Assembly: GCF_014137995.1 (NCBI RefSeq)
Contig: NZ_JACGWV010000001.1
Location: forward strand, 2,356,001 to 2,420,000
From: Promicromonospora sukumoe
GTDB taxonomy: Bacteria > Actinomycetota > Actinomycetes > Actinomycetales > Cellulomonadaceae
Direction of reading: 5' to 3'
Length of the DNA: 64,000 nt
Shown: one piece after another, positions 8,201 through 17,021 of the stretch
Layout: every line of letters starts with the position of its first letter
How positions within the stretch are numbered: position 1 is the first letter of the stretch
The notes under the pieces: generated by a model
The model's input: the letters and a program-made list of their open reading frames with translations, nothing else
What the model was told of the DNA's origin: nothing
The model's database searches: none
Position numbers and translations under genes: made by a program

Positions 8201-10943
8201 CCAGGGCGACACGGGAGCACAGGGCGTAGACGGAGCTGACGGGGCGCAGGGCGCGACCGGCCCGCAAGGCGACGACGGCGCCACCGGTGCTCAGGGAGCG
8301 GACGGAACCGACGGAGATGACGGAGCTGACGGAGCCCAAGGCGCTCAGGGTGCCGAAGGCCCTCAGGGCGTGCAGGGCGTAGCCGGACCCCAAGGACCAC
8401 AGGGCGACACCGGTCCGCAAGGCGGAGACGGCGCACAGGGTGCACAAGGCGCTGACGGAACGGATGGTGCCGACGGCGCCCAGGGTGCGACCGGTCCGCA
8501 GGGCGACGACGGCGCGCAGGGCGCCCAGGGCGCGGACGGAACCGATGGGGCTGACGGCGCGCAGGGCCCGGCGGGCCCCCAGGGAGCCGAGGGACCCCAG
8601 GGCGTGCAAGGCATCGCCGGACCTCAGGGCCCCCAGGGCGACACCGGAGCACAGGGCACACAAGGTGCGGACGGAACCGATGGGGCTGACGGCGCCCAGG
8701 GAGCGACCGGCCCGCAAGGAGCCGACGGAGCACAAGGCGCAGACGGAACCGACGGGGTCGACGGAGCCCAAGGCCCCCAGGGCGACACCGGCGCGCAGGG
8801 GGCACAAGGAGCCGACGGCGCGGACGGACCCCAGGGTGCGGACGGCGCTCAGGGTGCGCAGGGAGCGGACGGAACCGACGGAACCGACGGAACCGACGGG
8901 GCCGACGGCGCCCAAGGCCCGGCCGGCCCCCAAGGAGCCGAGGGACCCCAGGGTGTGCAAGGCATCGCCGGACCTCAGGGCCCCCAGGGCGACACCGGAG
9001 CACAGGGAGCCGACGGTGCTGACGGCACCCCGGGAGAGACCGGTCCGCAAGGAGCCGACGGAGCACAAGGCGCAGACGGTACCGACGGGGCAGACGGAGC
9101 CCAAGGCCCCCAAGGCGACACCGGCTCGCAGGGCGCACAAGGAGCCGAAGGCGCGGACGGAGCCCAGGGAGCGACCGGTCCCCAGGGCGACACCGGCGCC
9201 CAGGGAGCCGACGGCGCGCAGGGAGCGGACGGAACCGACGGTGCCGACGGTGCGCAAGGCTCGGCGGGCCCCCAAGGAGCCGACGGACCCCAGGGCGTAC
9301 AGGGCGTCGCCGGACCTCAAGGACCCCAGGGCGACACGGGCGCGCAGGGCGCACAGGGCGCAGACGGAACAGACGGCGCTGACGGCGCCCAGGGAGCGGC
9401 CGGACCCCAGGGCGACGACGGTGCACAGGGCGCAGACGGAGCTGACGGAGCCCAAGGCCCCCAAGGCGATACAGGCGCCCAGGGGGCGCAAGGCGACACC
9501 GGCGCACAAGGCGCGGACGGAACCGACGGCGCTGACGGCGCTACCGGGCCCCAGGGTGCGACCGGCGCCCAGGGAGCCGAGGGACCCCAGGGCGTACAGG
9601 GCGTCGCCGGACCTCAGGGCCCACAGGGCGACACCGGCCCCCAAGGCGCAGACGGCGCCGACGGAGCACAGGGCGCGACAGGACCGCAAGGAGCGGACGG
9701 GTCCGACGGCGCGCAAGGCGCGACCGGCGCACAAGGCGACACCGGCCCCCAGGGAGCCGACGGCCCCAACGGAGCACAGGGCGAAGCCGGGCCCGCAGGC
9801 CCCCAAGGCGCAACGGGCACGCAGGGCGCCCAAGGCGACACCGGCCCCCAGGGCGCTGCGGGCACGCAGGGCGCGTCCGGCGCGCAGGGTCCCGCCGGTC
9901 CCCAAGGCGCAGCCGGGACACCCGGCACCCAGGGACCCGCAGGACCCCAAGGAGCAACGGGCACACCTGGCACCCAAGGTCCTGCGGGAACGCAGGGGCC
10001 GGCCGGCGCACAGGGCGCCACCGGACCGCAGGGCACACCCGGAACACCCGGAACCCAGGGCGCTCAAGGAGCCCAGGGAACCCCGGGAGCACAGGGCGCG
10101 ACCGGGGCCCAGGGCCCCACCGGACCGCAGGGCACGACCGGCACGCAGGGCGCCACGGGCGCCCAGGGCGCGGTCGGACCCCAGGGGACTCCGGGCGCAC
10201 AGGGCGCCACCGGAACCCAGGGCGCCACCGGCGTTCAGGGCCCCTCCGGACCCCAGGGCACCCCAGGCGCACAGGGCCCGGCGGGTCCTCAGGGTCCCGC
10301 TGGTCCGCAGGGCCCCCAGGGCGCGGCAGGAAACCAGGGCGCGACCGGCGCGCAGGGCACGGCCGGCGTCCAGGGCGCGGCGGGTACGGCCGGTGCACAG
10401 GGTGCCGCCGGCGTGCAGGGTCCGGCCGGCCCACAGGGCGCCGTCGGGCCGCAAGGGGCCGCCGGACCCCAGGGTGCCGCGGGCCCGCAGGGCTCACAGG
10501 GCGCCGCCGCTCCGGCGAACGGCGGGTACTTCTACACGTCGTCGACGGCGGCGCAGAACGCGAACACCGTCATCCCCCTGACCACGACCGGCGCCACCTA
10601 CGGCACCGGCGTGGTCCTCAACGGCGGCGCGATCACGCTCCCGGCGGGCACCTACGTGGTCACGTACTCGTGGTCCGCGGACGCCGTCGGCGACCTCCTG
10701 AACGCCTACACCGAGATCGTCTCGGCCTACCTCGTCCTCGGCGGCACCGAGGTCCCGGGGTCCCGGATCAGGTCGACGACGTCGACCCTGTCGAACCAGG
10801 ACGGCTACGTCTCCAACACCATCACCATCTCGACCACGGGCGGCACGCTCCAGCTCTTCAACGGCAACCGCAACGTCACCCACGGCACCACGAACCTCAC
10901 CGGCTTCGTCGGCGCCGTCAACGTCCAGCAGGTCACGCGCTGA
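5287..10943 (+). CDS. Giant collagen-like (Gly-X-Y) surface protein, one frameshift
   Basis: The N-terminus has a signal/anchor segment (about residues 9-30). From about residue 55 an almost unbroken Gly-X-Y repeat follows, mostly GAQ, GAD, GPQ and GTD triplets, with GPPG/GPAGP stretches. The repeat runs in one frame to about 7779 and resumes in another at 7782, so the product is ~1,880 residues if read through. The last ~145 residues (from about 10510) form a non-collagen beta-rich domain reminiscent of the C1q/TNF-like heads of bacterial collagen-like proteins such as BclA. Higher-order repeats exist: a segment reading [18 protein letters not shown] recurs at about 8160, 8355, 8595, 8945, 9290 and 9590. 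Basic residues are almost missing from the helix. The role is inferred: a surface filament or adhesin. Confidence 0.85.
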
Positions 10944-10966
10944 GCCTGGCGCCTCCGCGCCAGGCT
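10943..10966 (+). terminator. Short-loop terminator after the collagen-like gene
   Basis: AGCCTGGCGC (10943-10952), loop CTCC, GCGCCAGGCT (10957-10966): ten perfect pairs beginning at the stop codon. It has no strong T-run on the plus strand, usual for high-GC actinobacteria. It may also serve the convergent glycosyltransferase gene. Confidence 0.7.
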
Positions 10967-11006
10967 TGCGGCCCAGCCCCCGGCCCGACGCCGAACGAAG
11001 AGCGGC

Positions 11007-12251
11007 TCAGCAGAGCAGCGGACCGCCCTGCCGCGGGCCGTCCTTGACCGCCATCAGGTTGGCCCCCACGTAGGGGATCTTGTGGGCGCGGTCGAAGTCG
11101 GTCGGGAAGTACGTGCGCAGCCCGCTGACCTGGAACCGCAGGTGCGAGCTGCCCGGGAACGCCCGGTCCCGCAGGACCGCCTGGGTGAGGTACCAGAAGC
11201 TGTTCTCGTTCCACCAGGCCACGTGCGTCGGGTCCTGGAAGGCGCCGCGCCCGTCGGTGCTCGGCGTCGTCGTCAGGACCAGGCCCCCGTGCGCGAGCAC
11301 GCGGTGGCACTCCGCGAAGAAGGCGAGCCGGTCCGGGATCCGCTGCAGCAGCTCGGTCGCGGCGATCACGCCCACCTCGCCGTCCCCGTACGGCAGCACC
11401 AGGTCGTCGGCGTCGATCGCGAGGTCGTCGGCGCCGGGGACGAGCGTCCGGGCGGCCCACTGGGCCGTGTGCAGGTCGATCGACGCGAGGCCCGCCCGCT
11501 TCGCCGAGGCGACCGCGAGCGCCGCGATGCCGCGGTGGTAGCGGTCGACGGTCTCGTGCTGGATCAGCTTGTTGATCCGCCCGTCGCGCTGCGTGTTCTG
11601 GTCGTGGATGCGCTGCAGGTACAGGCAGGCGTCGATGTGGTGGAACGCGCCGGCCTGGTAGAGGCGCATCATCAGGTCCTGGTCGTCGAGCACCTCGAGC
11701 CCGGCGTCGTACCCGCCGACCCGGTCGTACGCCGTCCGCCGGAAGGCGCGCACGTGGTTGGGCGCGTACCAGATGTAGCCGACGTTGTGCGGGCTGGGCG
11801 CGAGCGCCCGGCAGCGGTTGACGAGCATCTGGTTGACGTTCGCGGGGGCGTACTCCCAGCCCATCGCGGGGTTGAAGGTGTCGAAGTTGGGCGAGCCGTC
11901 GGCGTTGATCTGCGCGAAGTCGGAGTACACGAGCACCGCCTCGCGGTGCTCGTCGAACGCGGCGACGACCTCGGCGAGGCAGGTGGGGGCCAGGACGTCG
12001 TCGTGGTCGAGCTCGACGAGGATCTCGCCGGCCGCGAGTGCGCACGCCTCCCGTTTGGCCGCGCCGACGTGCCCGGTGGTCTCGCCGCGCAGGACCCGGA
12101 TGCGCGGGTCCGGGCGCGGCGGTTCCCACTGCGCGTCGCCGTTGAGCAGGACGATCCACTCCCAGTCCTGGTACGTCTGGCCGACGACGCTCCGGAAGCA
12201 GTCGTCGAGGTACGCCGGTGCATGACTCGGCGTGAAGACGGAAACCCTCAC
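11007..12251 (-). CDS. Family 2 glycosyltransferase with degenerate methyltransferase-like tail
   Basis: The first ~210 residues are a GT-A glycosyltransferase of family 2: VSVFTPSHAPAYLDDCFRSV at the start, DHDD at 82-85 as the metal/nucleotide-sugar DXD motif, and VLDDQDLMMRL further on as the catalytic-base region. Residues ~270-400 resemble the second half of a class I methyltransferase (VIAATELLQRIPDRLAFF, then HGGLVLTTTP), but no Gly-rich SAM-binding motif I is visible. The chosen GTG at 12251 starts exactly at the fold; a start at 12350 would add 33 unlike residues. It is convergent with the collagen-like gene and could modify that protein, as glycosyltransferases do for BclA-type proteins; this link is inference. 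Confidence 0.75.
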   Translation of the reverse strand: MRVSVFTPSHAPAYLDDCFRSVVGQTYQDWEWIVLLNGDAQWEPPRPDPRIRVLRGETTGHVGAAKREACALAAGEILVELDHDDVLAPTCLAEVVAAFDEHREAVLVYSDFAQINADGSPNFDTFNPAMGWEYAPANVNQMLVNRCRALAPSPHNVGYIWYAPNHVRAFRRTAYDRVGGYDAGLEVLDDQDLMMRLYQAGAFHHIDACLYLQRIHDQNTQRDGRINKLIQHETVDRYHRGIAALAVASAKRAGLASIDLHTAQWAARTLVPGADDLAIDADDLVLPYGDGEVGVIAATELLQRIPDRLAFFAECHRVLAHGGLVLTTTPSTDGRGAFQDPTHVAWWNENSFWYLTQAVLRDRAFPGSSHLRFQVSGLRTYFPTDFDRAHKIPYVGANLMAVKDGPRQGGPLLC

Positions 12252-12377
12252 CTGTTCGCGACCCCCTGTGCGCGTCGACGGCGCCTCCGGAACGGCTCGC
12301 CGCCCGGTCTGCGCACGCTCCTTCCTAAGGGAGAACGGCCCGGGTCGCATCTGGAGGCCCGACGACGTGCGCGGCCC

Positions 12378-12410
12378 GTCAGTCCAGGAAGGTCAGTCCA
12401 GGAAGGTCAG
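12378..12410. repeat. 14-bp tandem duplication across a stop codon
   Basis: GTCAGTCCAGGAAG occurs at 12378-12391 and again at 12392-12405, followed by a partial third GTCAG. The TGA of the minus-strand deazaflavin-type gene lies in the second copy, so the duplication repeats the end of the gene (encoding TFLD) just beyond its stop. Confidence 0.8.
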
Positions 12411-12806
12411 CTCGACCAGGCGGCACCGGCGCACCCAGTCCTCCAGGTCCACCGGCTGGGCCAGGTGCCCCGGGTTCGCGGGCTGGTTGAGGTCGGCCAC
12501 GATCTCGGCCAGGACGGCGCGCCGTTCCGGCTCCTCGGTGACGGGCCGGGCGGTGGCCCGCAGGTCGGCGCGCACCCCGTTCTTGAGGTGGAACGTCAGG
12601 GCGGGCTCGGCGACCAGGTTCACGTACCAGCTCGGCCGGTCGACCGTGCCGCTGCACAGGTAGGTGCGGCCGGCCACGTGGTAGAAGAAGATCTCGATCC
12701 GCCGGGGCAGGCCGGTGCGTCGCCCCGTCGTGGTGACGTCGACGATCCGCTGCCGGGTCGTGGCGGCCGGGGTGATCTCGACGGCGCGCCGGACGGCGTC
12801 GTCCAT
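12393..12806 (-). CDS. Deazaflavin-dependent nitroreductase-family protein (DUF385-like)
   Basis: A 137-residue protein resembling the F420-dependent/deazaflavin nitroreductase family (PNPOx-like split barrel): the segments VDVTTTGRRTGLPRRIEIFF, RTYLCSG and PSWYVNLVAEP are typical. The ATG overlaps the upstream SDR stop by one base (TGATG), so it is the second gene of an SDR operon. Whether it binds F420, FMN or only a hydrophobic ligand cannot be read from sequence. It probably acts on the same substrate as the SDR. Confidence 0.75.
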   Translation of the reverse strand: MDDAVRRAVEITPAATTRQRIVDVTTTGRRTGLPRRIEIFFYHVAGRTYLCSGTVDRPSWYVNLVAEPALTFHLKNGVRADLRATARPVTEEPERRAVLAEIVADLNQPANPGHLAQPVDLEDWVRRCRLVELTFLD

Positions 12807-13624
12807 CAGGCGGCCTCGCTCTCGCGCCGCGCGCCCTCGCTGTCGGACGACGTCTCGTACTGCAAGGCTGGCCCGAGCAGCAGGCCGCCGTCGAGCACGA
12901 ACTCCGAGCCGGTGGCGAACGCCGCGTCCGCCGACGTCAGGAAGAGCACGAGCTGCGACAGCTCGACCGGCTCCCCCAGCCGCGGCACGGCGAACGGCGC
13001 GGGCGAGTAGAAGTCCGCGATCGGGCGCTCCCCCGCGGCGACCGGCGCGTTGATGAACGGCGTGGAGACGACGCCGGGGTGCACCGAGTTGACCCGGATG
13101 CCATCGCGGCCCAGCTCCAGCGCCGCGGACTTGGTCAGGCCCCGGACCGCCCACTTGCTGGCCGTGTAGGCCGCGTAGTACGCCGTGCCGACGTTGCCCA
13201 TGGTCGAGGAGATGTTGACGACGGCGCCCCCGCCGCCGCGCCGCATGGACGGCGTCACCGCGCGGATGCCCAGGAACTGGCCGGTCACGTTGACGTCCAG
13301 CGTGCGCCGGAACGCGTCGGCGTCCATGTGCTCGATGGGCGCCGCGGCCTGCTGCATGCCCGCGTTGTTCACCAGCACCGAGACGGGGCCAAACCGCTCC
13401 TCGGTCGCGGCGACGGCCGCCGCCCACTGCTCCTCGCTGGTGATGTCGAGCGCCACGTGCAGGGCCCGCTCCCCCAGCTCGGCGGCGAGCGCCGCGCCCC
13501 GCTCGGTGTCGCGGTCGGCGATCACCACGTCGGCGCCCTCGGCGTGGTAGGCGCGGACATGGCTCACGCCCATGCCTCCCCCGGCGCCGGTGACGATGAC
13601 GGTCTTGTTCTCGAATCGCTGCAC
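12806..13624 (-). CDS. Short-chain dehydrogenase/reductase
   Basis: 272 residues from GTG 13624, with GGGAGAGG as SD. The classical SDR signature is complete: TGAGGGMG at 12-19 for NAD(P), NNAG in the middle, a Ser in NISS and YTASK as the catalytic Tyr/Lys, then the C-terminal GSEFVLDGG. This is the pattern of 3-oxoacyl/3-alpha-hydroxysteroid-type dehydrogenases; the substrate is unknown. It is transcribed divergently from a TetR gene, and two identical palindromes in the shared promoter point to control by that TetR. Confidence 0.85.
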   Translation of the reverse strand: MQRFENKTVIVTGAGGGMGVSHVRAYHAEGADVVIADRDTERGAALAAELGERALHVALDITSEEQWAAAVAATEERFGPVSVLVNNAGMQQAAAPIEHMDADAFRRTLDVNVTGQFLGIRAVTPSMRRGGGGAVVNISSTMGNVGTAYYAAYTASKWAVRGLTKSAALELGRDGIRVNSVHPGVVSTPFINAPVAAGERPIADFYSPAPFAVPRLGEPVELSQLVLFLTSADAAFATGSEFVLDGGLLLGPALQYETSSDSEGARRESEAA

Positions 13625-13644
13625 TGTGGGGCCTCTCCCTGGTT

Positions 13645-13705
13645 GTGAGTCGGATGACTCACCTTGAGGGTAGGCACGGTCCGAGAGGTGAGTCAAGCGA
13701 CTCAC
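13645..13705. promoter_or_regulatory. Two identical TetR operators, GTGAGTC-N4-GACTCAC
   Basis: The first is at 13645-13662 (spacer GGAT), the second at 13688-13705 (spacer AAGC); the centres are 43 bp apart, about four helical turns. Both lie between the divergent SDR and TetR genes, the classic place for a self-regulating TetR. The exact repetition with different spacers argues against chance. Confidence 0.85.
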
Positions 13706-13731
13706 CTCATACCCTGGGGCATGATGGGGGC

Positions 13732-14355
13732 ATGGCGACCGGGACCGGCACGTACCACCAGCAGCTCGCGGAGCGGAAGCGCGCGGCGATCATCACCGCC
13801 GCCACCGGCCTGTTCCTGGACAACGGCTACGCCGGCACGTCACTCGCCCGCGTGGCCGAGGCCGCGGAGGTCTCGAAGGCCACGCTGTTCAAGCAGTTCC
13901 CCACGAAGGCGAACCTGTTCGAGGCGATGGTCAAGGAGCACTGGAGCCTCGCCGACGACGCCCCGCCGGAACCCGCACCCGGCGACCTCGCCACCGGCCT
14001 GGCCGAGTACGGGCGCAGGTACGCGGACCTCATGTCCCGGCCGGAGATGGTCGGCCTGTACCGCATCGTCATCGCGGAGATGCCGCGCTTCCCGGCGCTC
14101 GCCGAGACGCACTTCGACGTCGGCAAGATGCCGTTCTTCGACGCCGTGCGACGCTACCTCGCCGCCGAGCACGACGCCGGGTCCGCGCGCATCGACGACC
14201 CGGTCGCGGCCACCACCCAGTTCATGGGGATGATCTCGAACTTCGCCTTCTGGCCGCGGCTGACCGTCGTCGGCTGGGACCCGAGCAACGCCGAGACCGA
14301 GCGCGTCGTCGACGACGCCGTCACCACGATGGTCGCGCGCTACGGCGCGCGCTAG
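13732..14355 (+). CDS. TetR-family repressor of the adjacent SDR operon
   Basis: A 207-residue TetR protein. HTH at about residues 12-55 (AEAAEVSKATLFKQFPTKANLF), then a helical effector domain resembling the TetR_C_7/AefR group (YRIVIAEMPRFPALAE). ATG 13732 is used because an upstream in-frame start would run through the operator. The palindrome pair just upstream and the divergent SDR/deazaflavin operon make that operon the probable target. Confidence 0.85.
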   Translation: MATGTGTYHQQLAERKRAAIITAATGLFLDNGYAGTSLARVAEAAEVSKATLFKQFPTKANLFEAMVKEHWSLADDAPPEPAPGDLATGLAEYGRRYADLMSRPEMVGLYRIVIAEMPRFPALAETHFDVGKMPFFDAVRRYLAAEHDAGSARIDDPVAATTQFMGMISNFAFWPRLTVVGWDPSNAETERVVDDAVTTMVARYGAR

Positions 14356-14403
14356 GCCCGCCGATCACGCCAGCCGGGGCCGGCCGGGTCCGATCAGGTT
14401 GGG

Positions 14404-15240
14404 TCAGGACGCCGGCAGCAGGAGCGCGTCGGACAGGGCGGACGCCGCGCCGTCCTGGTCGAGGGTGCCCGTGACACGGCTGGCGGCGGCGCGGACGGCC
14501 GCGGGCGCGTGCCCCATGGCGATCGACAGGGCCGCCCAGGCCAGCATGTCGAGGTCGCCCTCGCCGTCCCCGATCGCGACCGTCCGGGACGGCGCGACGC
14601 CGAGCCCGGCACGGATGCTCTCCAGCGCGGCGGCCTTGCCGGCGCCGGGAGCGGTGACGTCCACCCAGTCCACGCGGGCGGCGATCGCCGTGACGCCCGA
14701 GGCGCGCAGCGTGGGCGTGAGCCGCTGGGCCCACTGCCCGTACACCACCAGGCGCGGCGTCGGGCGCGCCCAGAGCTCCTCGACGTGGCGCAGCACCTCC
14801 TGGTGCCCGCTGAGCTGCCGGTCGGGGAACCGCCTTGTGACGCGGTAGCCGGTACCGACGACCTCGGCGGCGATCCGCAGGTCGGGCCGGGTGCGGGCGA
14901 CCAGCCGGACCACGGGCTCGGCGTCCACGGGAACCGCCTGGACCACCGAGTACCCGTCCGGGCGCAGCCGCGCGGTCACCGCACCGTTCGACGCGACCAC
15001 CCAGCCGTCGCGGATGCCGAGCTGGCGCACCACCTGCACCGCGCTCGACAGGGACCGGCCGGTGGCGATCACCAGGTGGTGCCCCGCGGCGCGCACGGCC
15101 CCGAGCGCGTCGATGACGGCGGGGGTGGCCCGGCGTCCCGTGCGGACAAGGGTCCCGTCCACGTCGCAGGCGACGAGGGCGGGTGTGGACGTAGGTACGT
15201 CGGGTGGCGCTGCGGTGGGCCCGGAGGCGGTCGCGGTCAC
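14404..15240 (-). CDS. Cof-type HAD phosphatase
   Basis: 278 residues from a GTG preceded by AGGGGAA. The HAD motifs are intact: DVDGT with nucleophile Asp 26 and acid/base Asp 28, a Thr in IATGRS, a Lys in AGKAAALE and GDGEGDLDML as motif IV. The central domain between them is a type-IIB cap, as in Cof/YidA sugar-phosphate phosphatases. The substrate is not predictable. It stands alone and is convergent with the TetR gene. Confidence 0.85.
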   Translation of the reverse strand: MTATASGPTAAPPDVPTSTPALVACDVDGTLVRTGRRATPAVIDALGAVRAAGHHLVIATGRSLSSAVQVVRQLGIRDGWVVASNGAVTARLRPDGYSVVQAVPVDAEPVVRLVARTRPDLRIAAEVVGTGYRVTRRFPDRQLSGHQEVLRHVEELWARPTPRLVVYGQWAQRLTPTLRASGVTAIAARVDWVDVTAPGAGKAAALESIRAGLGVAPSRTVAIGDGEGDLDMLAWAALSIAMGHAPAAVRAAASRVTGTLDQDGAASALSDALLLPAS

Positions 15241-15280
15241 GAAATTCCCCTGGTGATAGGTGGCGGGCCCATCATCCCTC

Positions 15281-15286
15281 ATACTA
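15281..15286 (-). promoter_or_regulatory. Candidate -10 element for the HAD gene
   Basis: TAGTAT on the minus strand, 41 bases upstream of the GTG at 15240, in the only AT-rich patch of the 165-base gap. No clear -35 is seen. Confidence 0.35.
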
Positions 15287-15405
15287 GGACATTTTGGAAC
15301 TCGCACCTTTTCGGTCGCGAGCGGTCTTGTCCCAGGTCAGAGGCCTGCGGCGGCCGAAACGATACACGCCGGGGCGGTTTCGCGACGCCACCGTCCAGGT
15401 GCGGC

Positions 15406-16014
15406 TCAGCGCTCGCGGACGGCGATCCCTGGATACTCCAGCACCAGCCCGGAGGCGTCGCAGGTGAGGACGCACGCGAAGTCGAAGGTCGCCGAGGTGT
15501 AGTCGAGGCTGATCTGGTCCTGGGTGCGCTCGCGAAGCCGGTACTCCTGCTCGACCGGCTCAACGGAGAGCCGCCCCGCCCGGACGAACAGCGCAGGCGC
15601 GGCATGGGCCTGCCCGCGCCGCAGGTCGAGCCGGTGGAGCGGCAGCGTGTTCGTCACGGCCGACGACTCGAGGTCCACGTCGACGCAGTCGTCGAACCGG
15701 TCGTCGGGCACGCCGTCGACCAGCCAGCGGGCGCCGTCCGCCGGGCTCTCCGCCGCGGTGAGGTCGGTCCGTTCGAGCGTGAGGCGCACGGTCTCGGCGG
15801 CCGTCACCGCCTCGATCCTGGCCTCGCGGGTACGCCACCGGTGGTCGACGTCGATCCGGTACCCGACCGCCCATGCCTCGCCACCCTCGACGGCGGTGGT
15901 GTGCCCGCGCAGCACCAGCCCGTCCGCCGTCTGCTCGACGAACAGCACCTCGAAGCCGGCCCGGACCCCGGTGTGGGTCCAGGCCGACACCGGGGGCACC
16001 GGTCGCAGCCGCAT
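15406..16014 (-). CDS. Putative glycolipid-binding family protein
   Basis: A 202-residue protein that matches the putative glycolipid-binding family (related to PA1994 of Pseudomonas) by its beginning (WTHTGVRAGFEVLFVE), its central YRIDVDHRWRTREARIE and NTLPLHRLDLRRGQ, and a C-terminal pattern of beta strands. It has no signal peptide. The biochemical role of the family is not settled. The 165-base gap downstream holds only the HAD promoter region. Confidence 0.65.
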   Translation of the reverse strand: MRLRPVPPVSAWTHTGVRAGFEVLFVEQTADGLVLRGHTTAVEGGEAWAVGYRIDVDHRWRTREARIEAVTAAETVRLTLERTDLTAAESPADGARWLVDGVPDDRFDDCVDVDLESSAVTNTLPLHRLDLRRGQAHAAPALFVRAGRLSVEPVEQEYRLRERTQDQISLDYTSATFDFACVLTCDASGLVLEYPGIAVRER

Positions 16015-16066
16015 GGTTCGACCCTAGCCACTCGGCGCGGGCTTCAGGGGCGGTTGTGGAGGGCGG

Positions 16067-16825
16067 CTACAGGTTGAAACCGCCGGTGACCTCGATGTCC
16101 TGCGCGGTGACCCAGCGGCCGCCGTCGGACAGGAGGAACGCGATGACGGAGCCGGCGTCGTCGGGCTCGCCGAGGCGGCCGAGGGCGGTGCGCCCGACGA
16201 GCTCGGCGGTCAGCTCGGGGTACTCCTCGAACGCGCCGCCGGCGAACGGGGTGCGCGTGGGGCCCGGGGAGACCGAGTTGACGCGGATGCCGCGCGGCCC
16301 CAGCTCCTTGGCGAGGTAGCGGGTCAGCACGATGACGGCGCCCTTCATGGACCCGTAGGCCGAGTAGCCCTCCGACAGCCCGGCCGTGCCCGCGGAGCTG
16401 CTGGCGGTGTTGACGATGGCGCCGCCGTCCTCGATCAGCGGGAGCAGCGCCTGGGTCACCAGGTAGGGGCCCTTGAAGATGACGCGGTAGAAGTCGTCGA
16501 GCTGCTGCTCCGTGGTGTCCGCGAACAGGGTGCCGCCGCCGTACCCGGCGTTGTTGACCAGGCCCGTGACCGTGCGGGCGCCCCAGGTCTCGGCCAGCGC
16601 GCGCTCGACGGCGCCGCGGAACGCGGGGAACGTGGCGCTGTCGCCGACGTCGAGCGGGAGCGCGACGGCGGTGCCACCCGCCTCCTCGATGCGGGCGACG
16701 GTCTTCAGGGCGCCGTCCCGGTTCGCGTTGTAGGTGACGACGACGCCGGAGCCGCCCTCCGCGGCGCGGATCGCGGCGGCCTGCCCGATGCCGGAGCTGG
16801 CCCCGACGACGATGGTGATCGACAT
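16067..16825 (-). CDS. Short-chain dehydrogenase/reductase
   Basis: 252 residues with GASSGIG at 8-14, VNNAG, a Ser-rich NTASSSAG and YGSMK as the catalytic Tyr-x3-Lys; the C-terminus WVTAQDIEVTGGFNL is typical of FabG-like SDRs. ATG 16825 has AGAGG as SD. It is divergent from an AraC-family gene (gap 16826-17021) whose relatives usually activate or repress such single SDR or aldo-keto reductase genes. The substrate is unknown. Confidence 0.85.
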   Translation of the reverse strand: MSITIVVGASSGIGQAAAIRAAEGGSGVVVTYNANRDGALKTVARIEEAGGTAVALPLDVGDSATFPAFRGAVERALAETWGARTVTGLVNNAGYGGGTLFADTTEQQLDDFYRVIFKGPYLVTQALLPLIEDGGAIVNTASSSAGTAGLSEGYSAYGSMKGAVIVLTRYLAKELGPRGIRVNSVSPGPTRTPFAGGAFEEYPELTAELVGRTALGRLGEPDDAGSVIAFLLSDGGRWVTAQDIEVTGGFNL

Positions 16826-17021
16826 GTCTGCCTCTTGTCCTGGTGGTGTGATTGCCGGATAGTGCTGCTGGTCTCGTGCGTGGGGCCGAGGGCGTGCTGT
16901 CCTGACTCCTCGACAATTCAAGGCCCTACGGGAATGTGGCGGGGAGGGCGTTCCTCGCGGGTTCTTGCCTGATCCTGCTCCGGTCGTCACGATGGGACGG
17001 ACGAGGAGGAGGCTGGTCGGC

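Noticed and set aside
4601..10454. Long minus-strand open frames (up to 1227 codons) opposite the collagen-like gene
   Set aside because: They are low-complexity mirror images of the Gly-X-Y codons in GC-rich DNA and show no domain, start signal or codon bias of their own.
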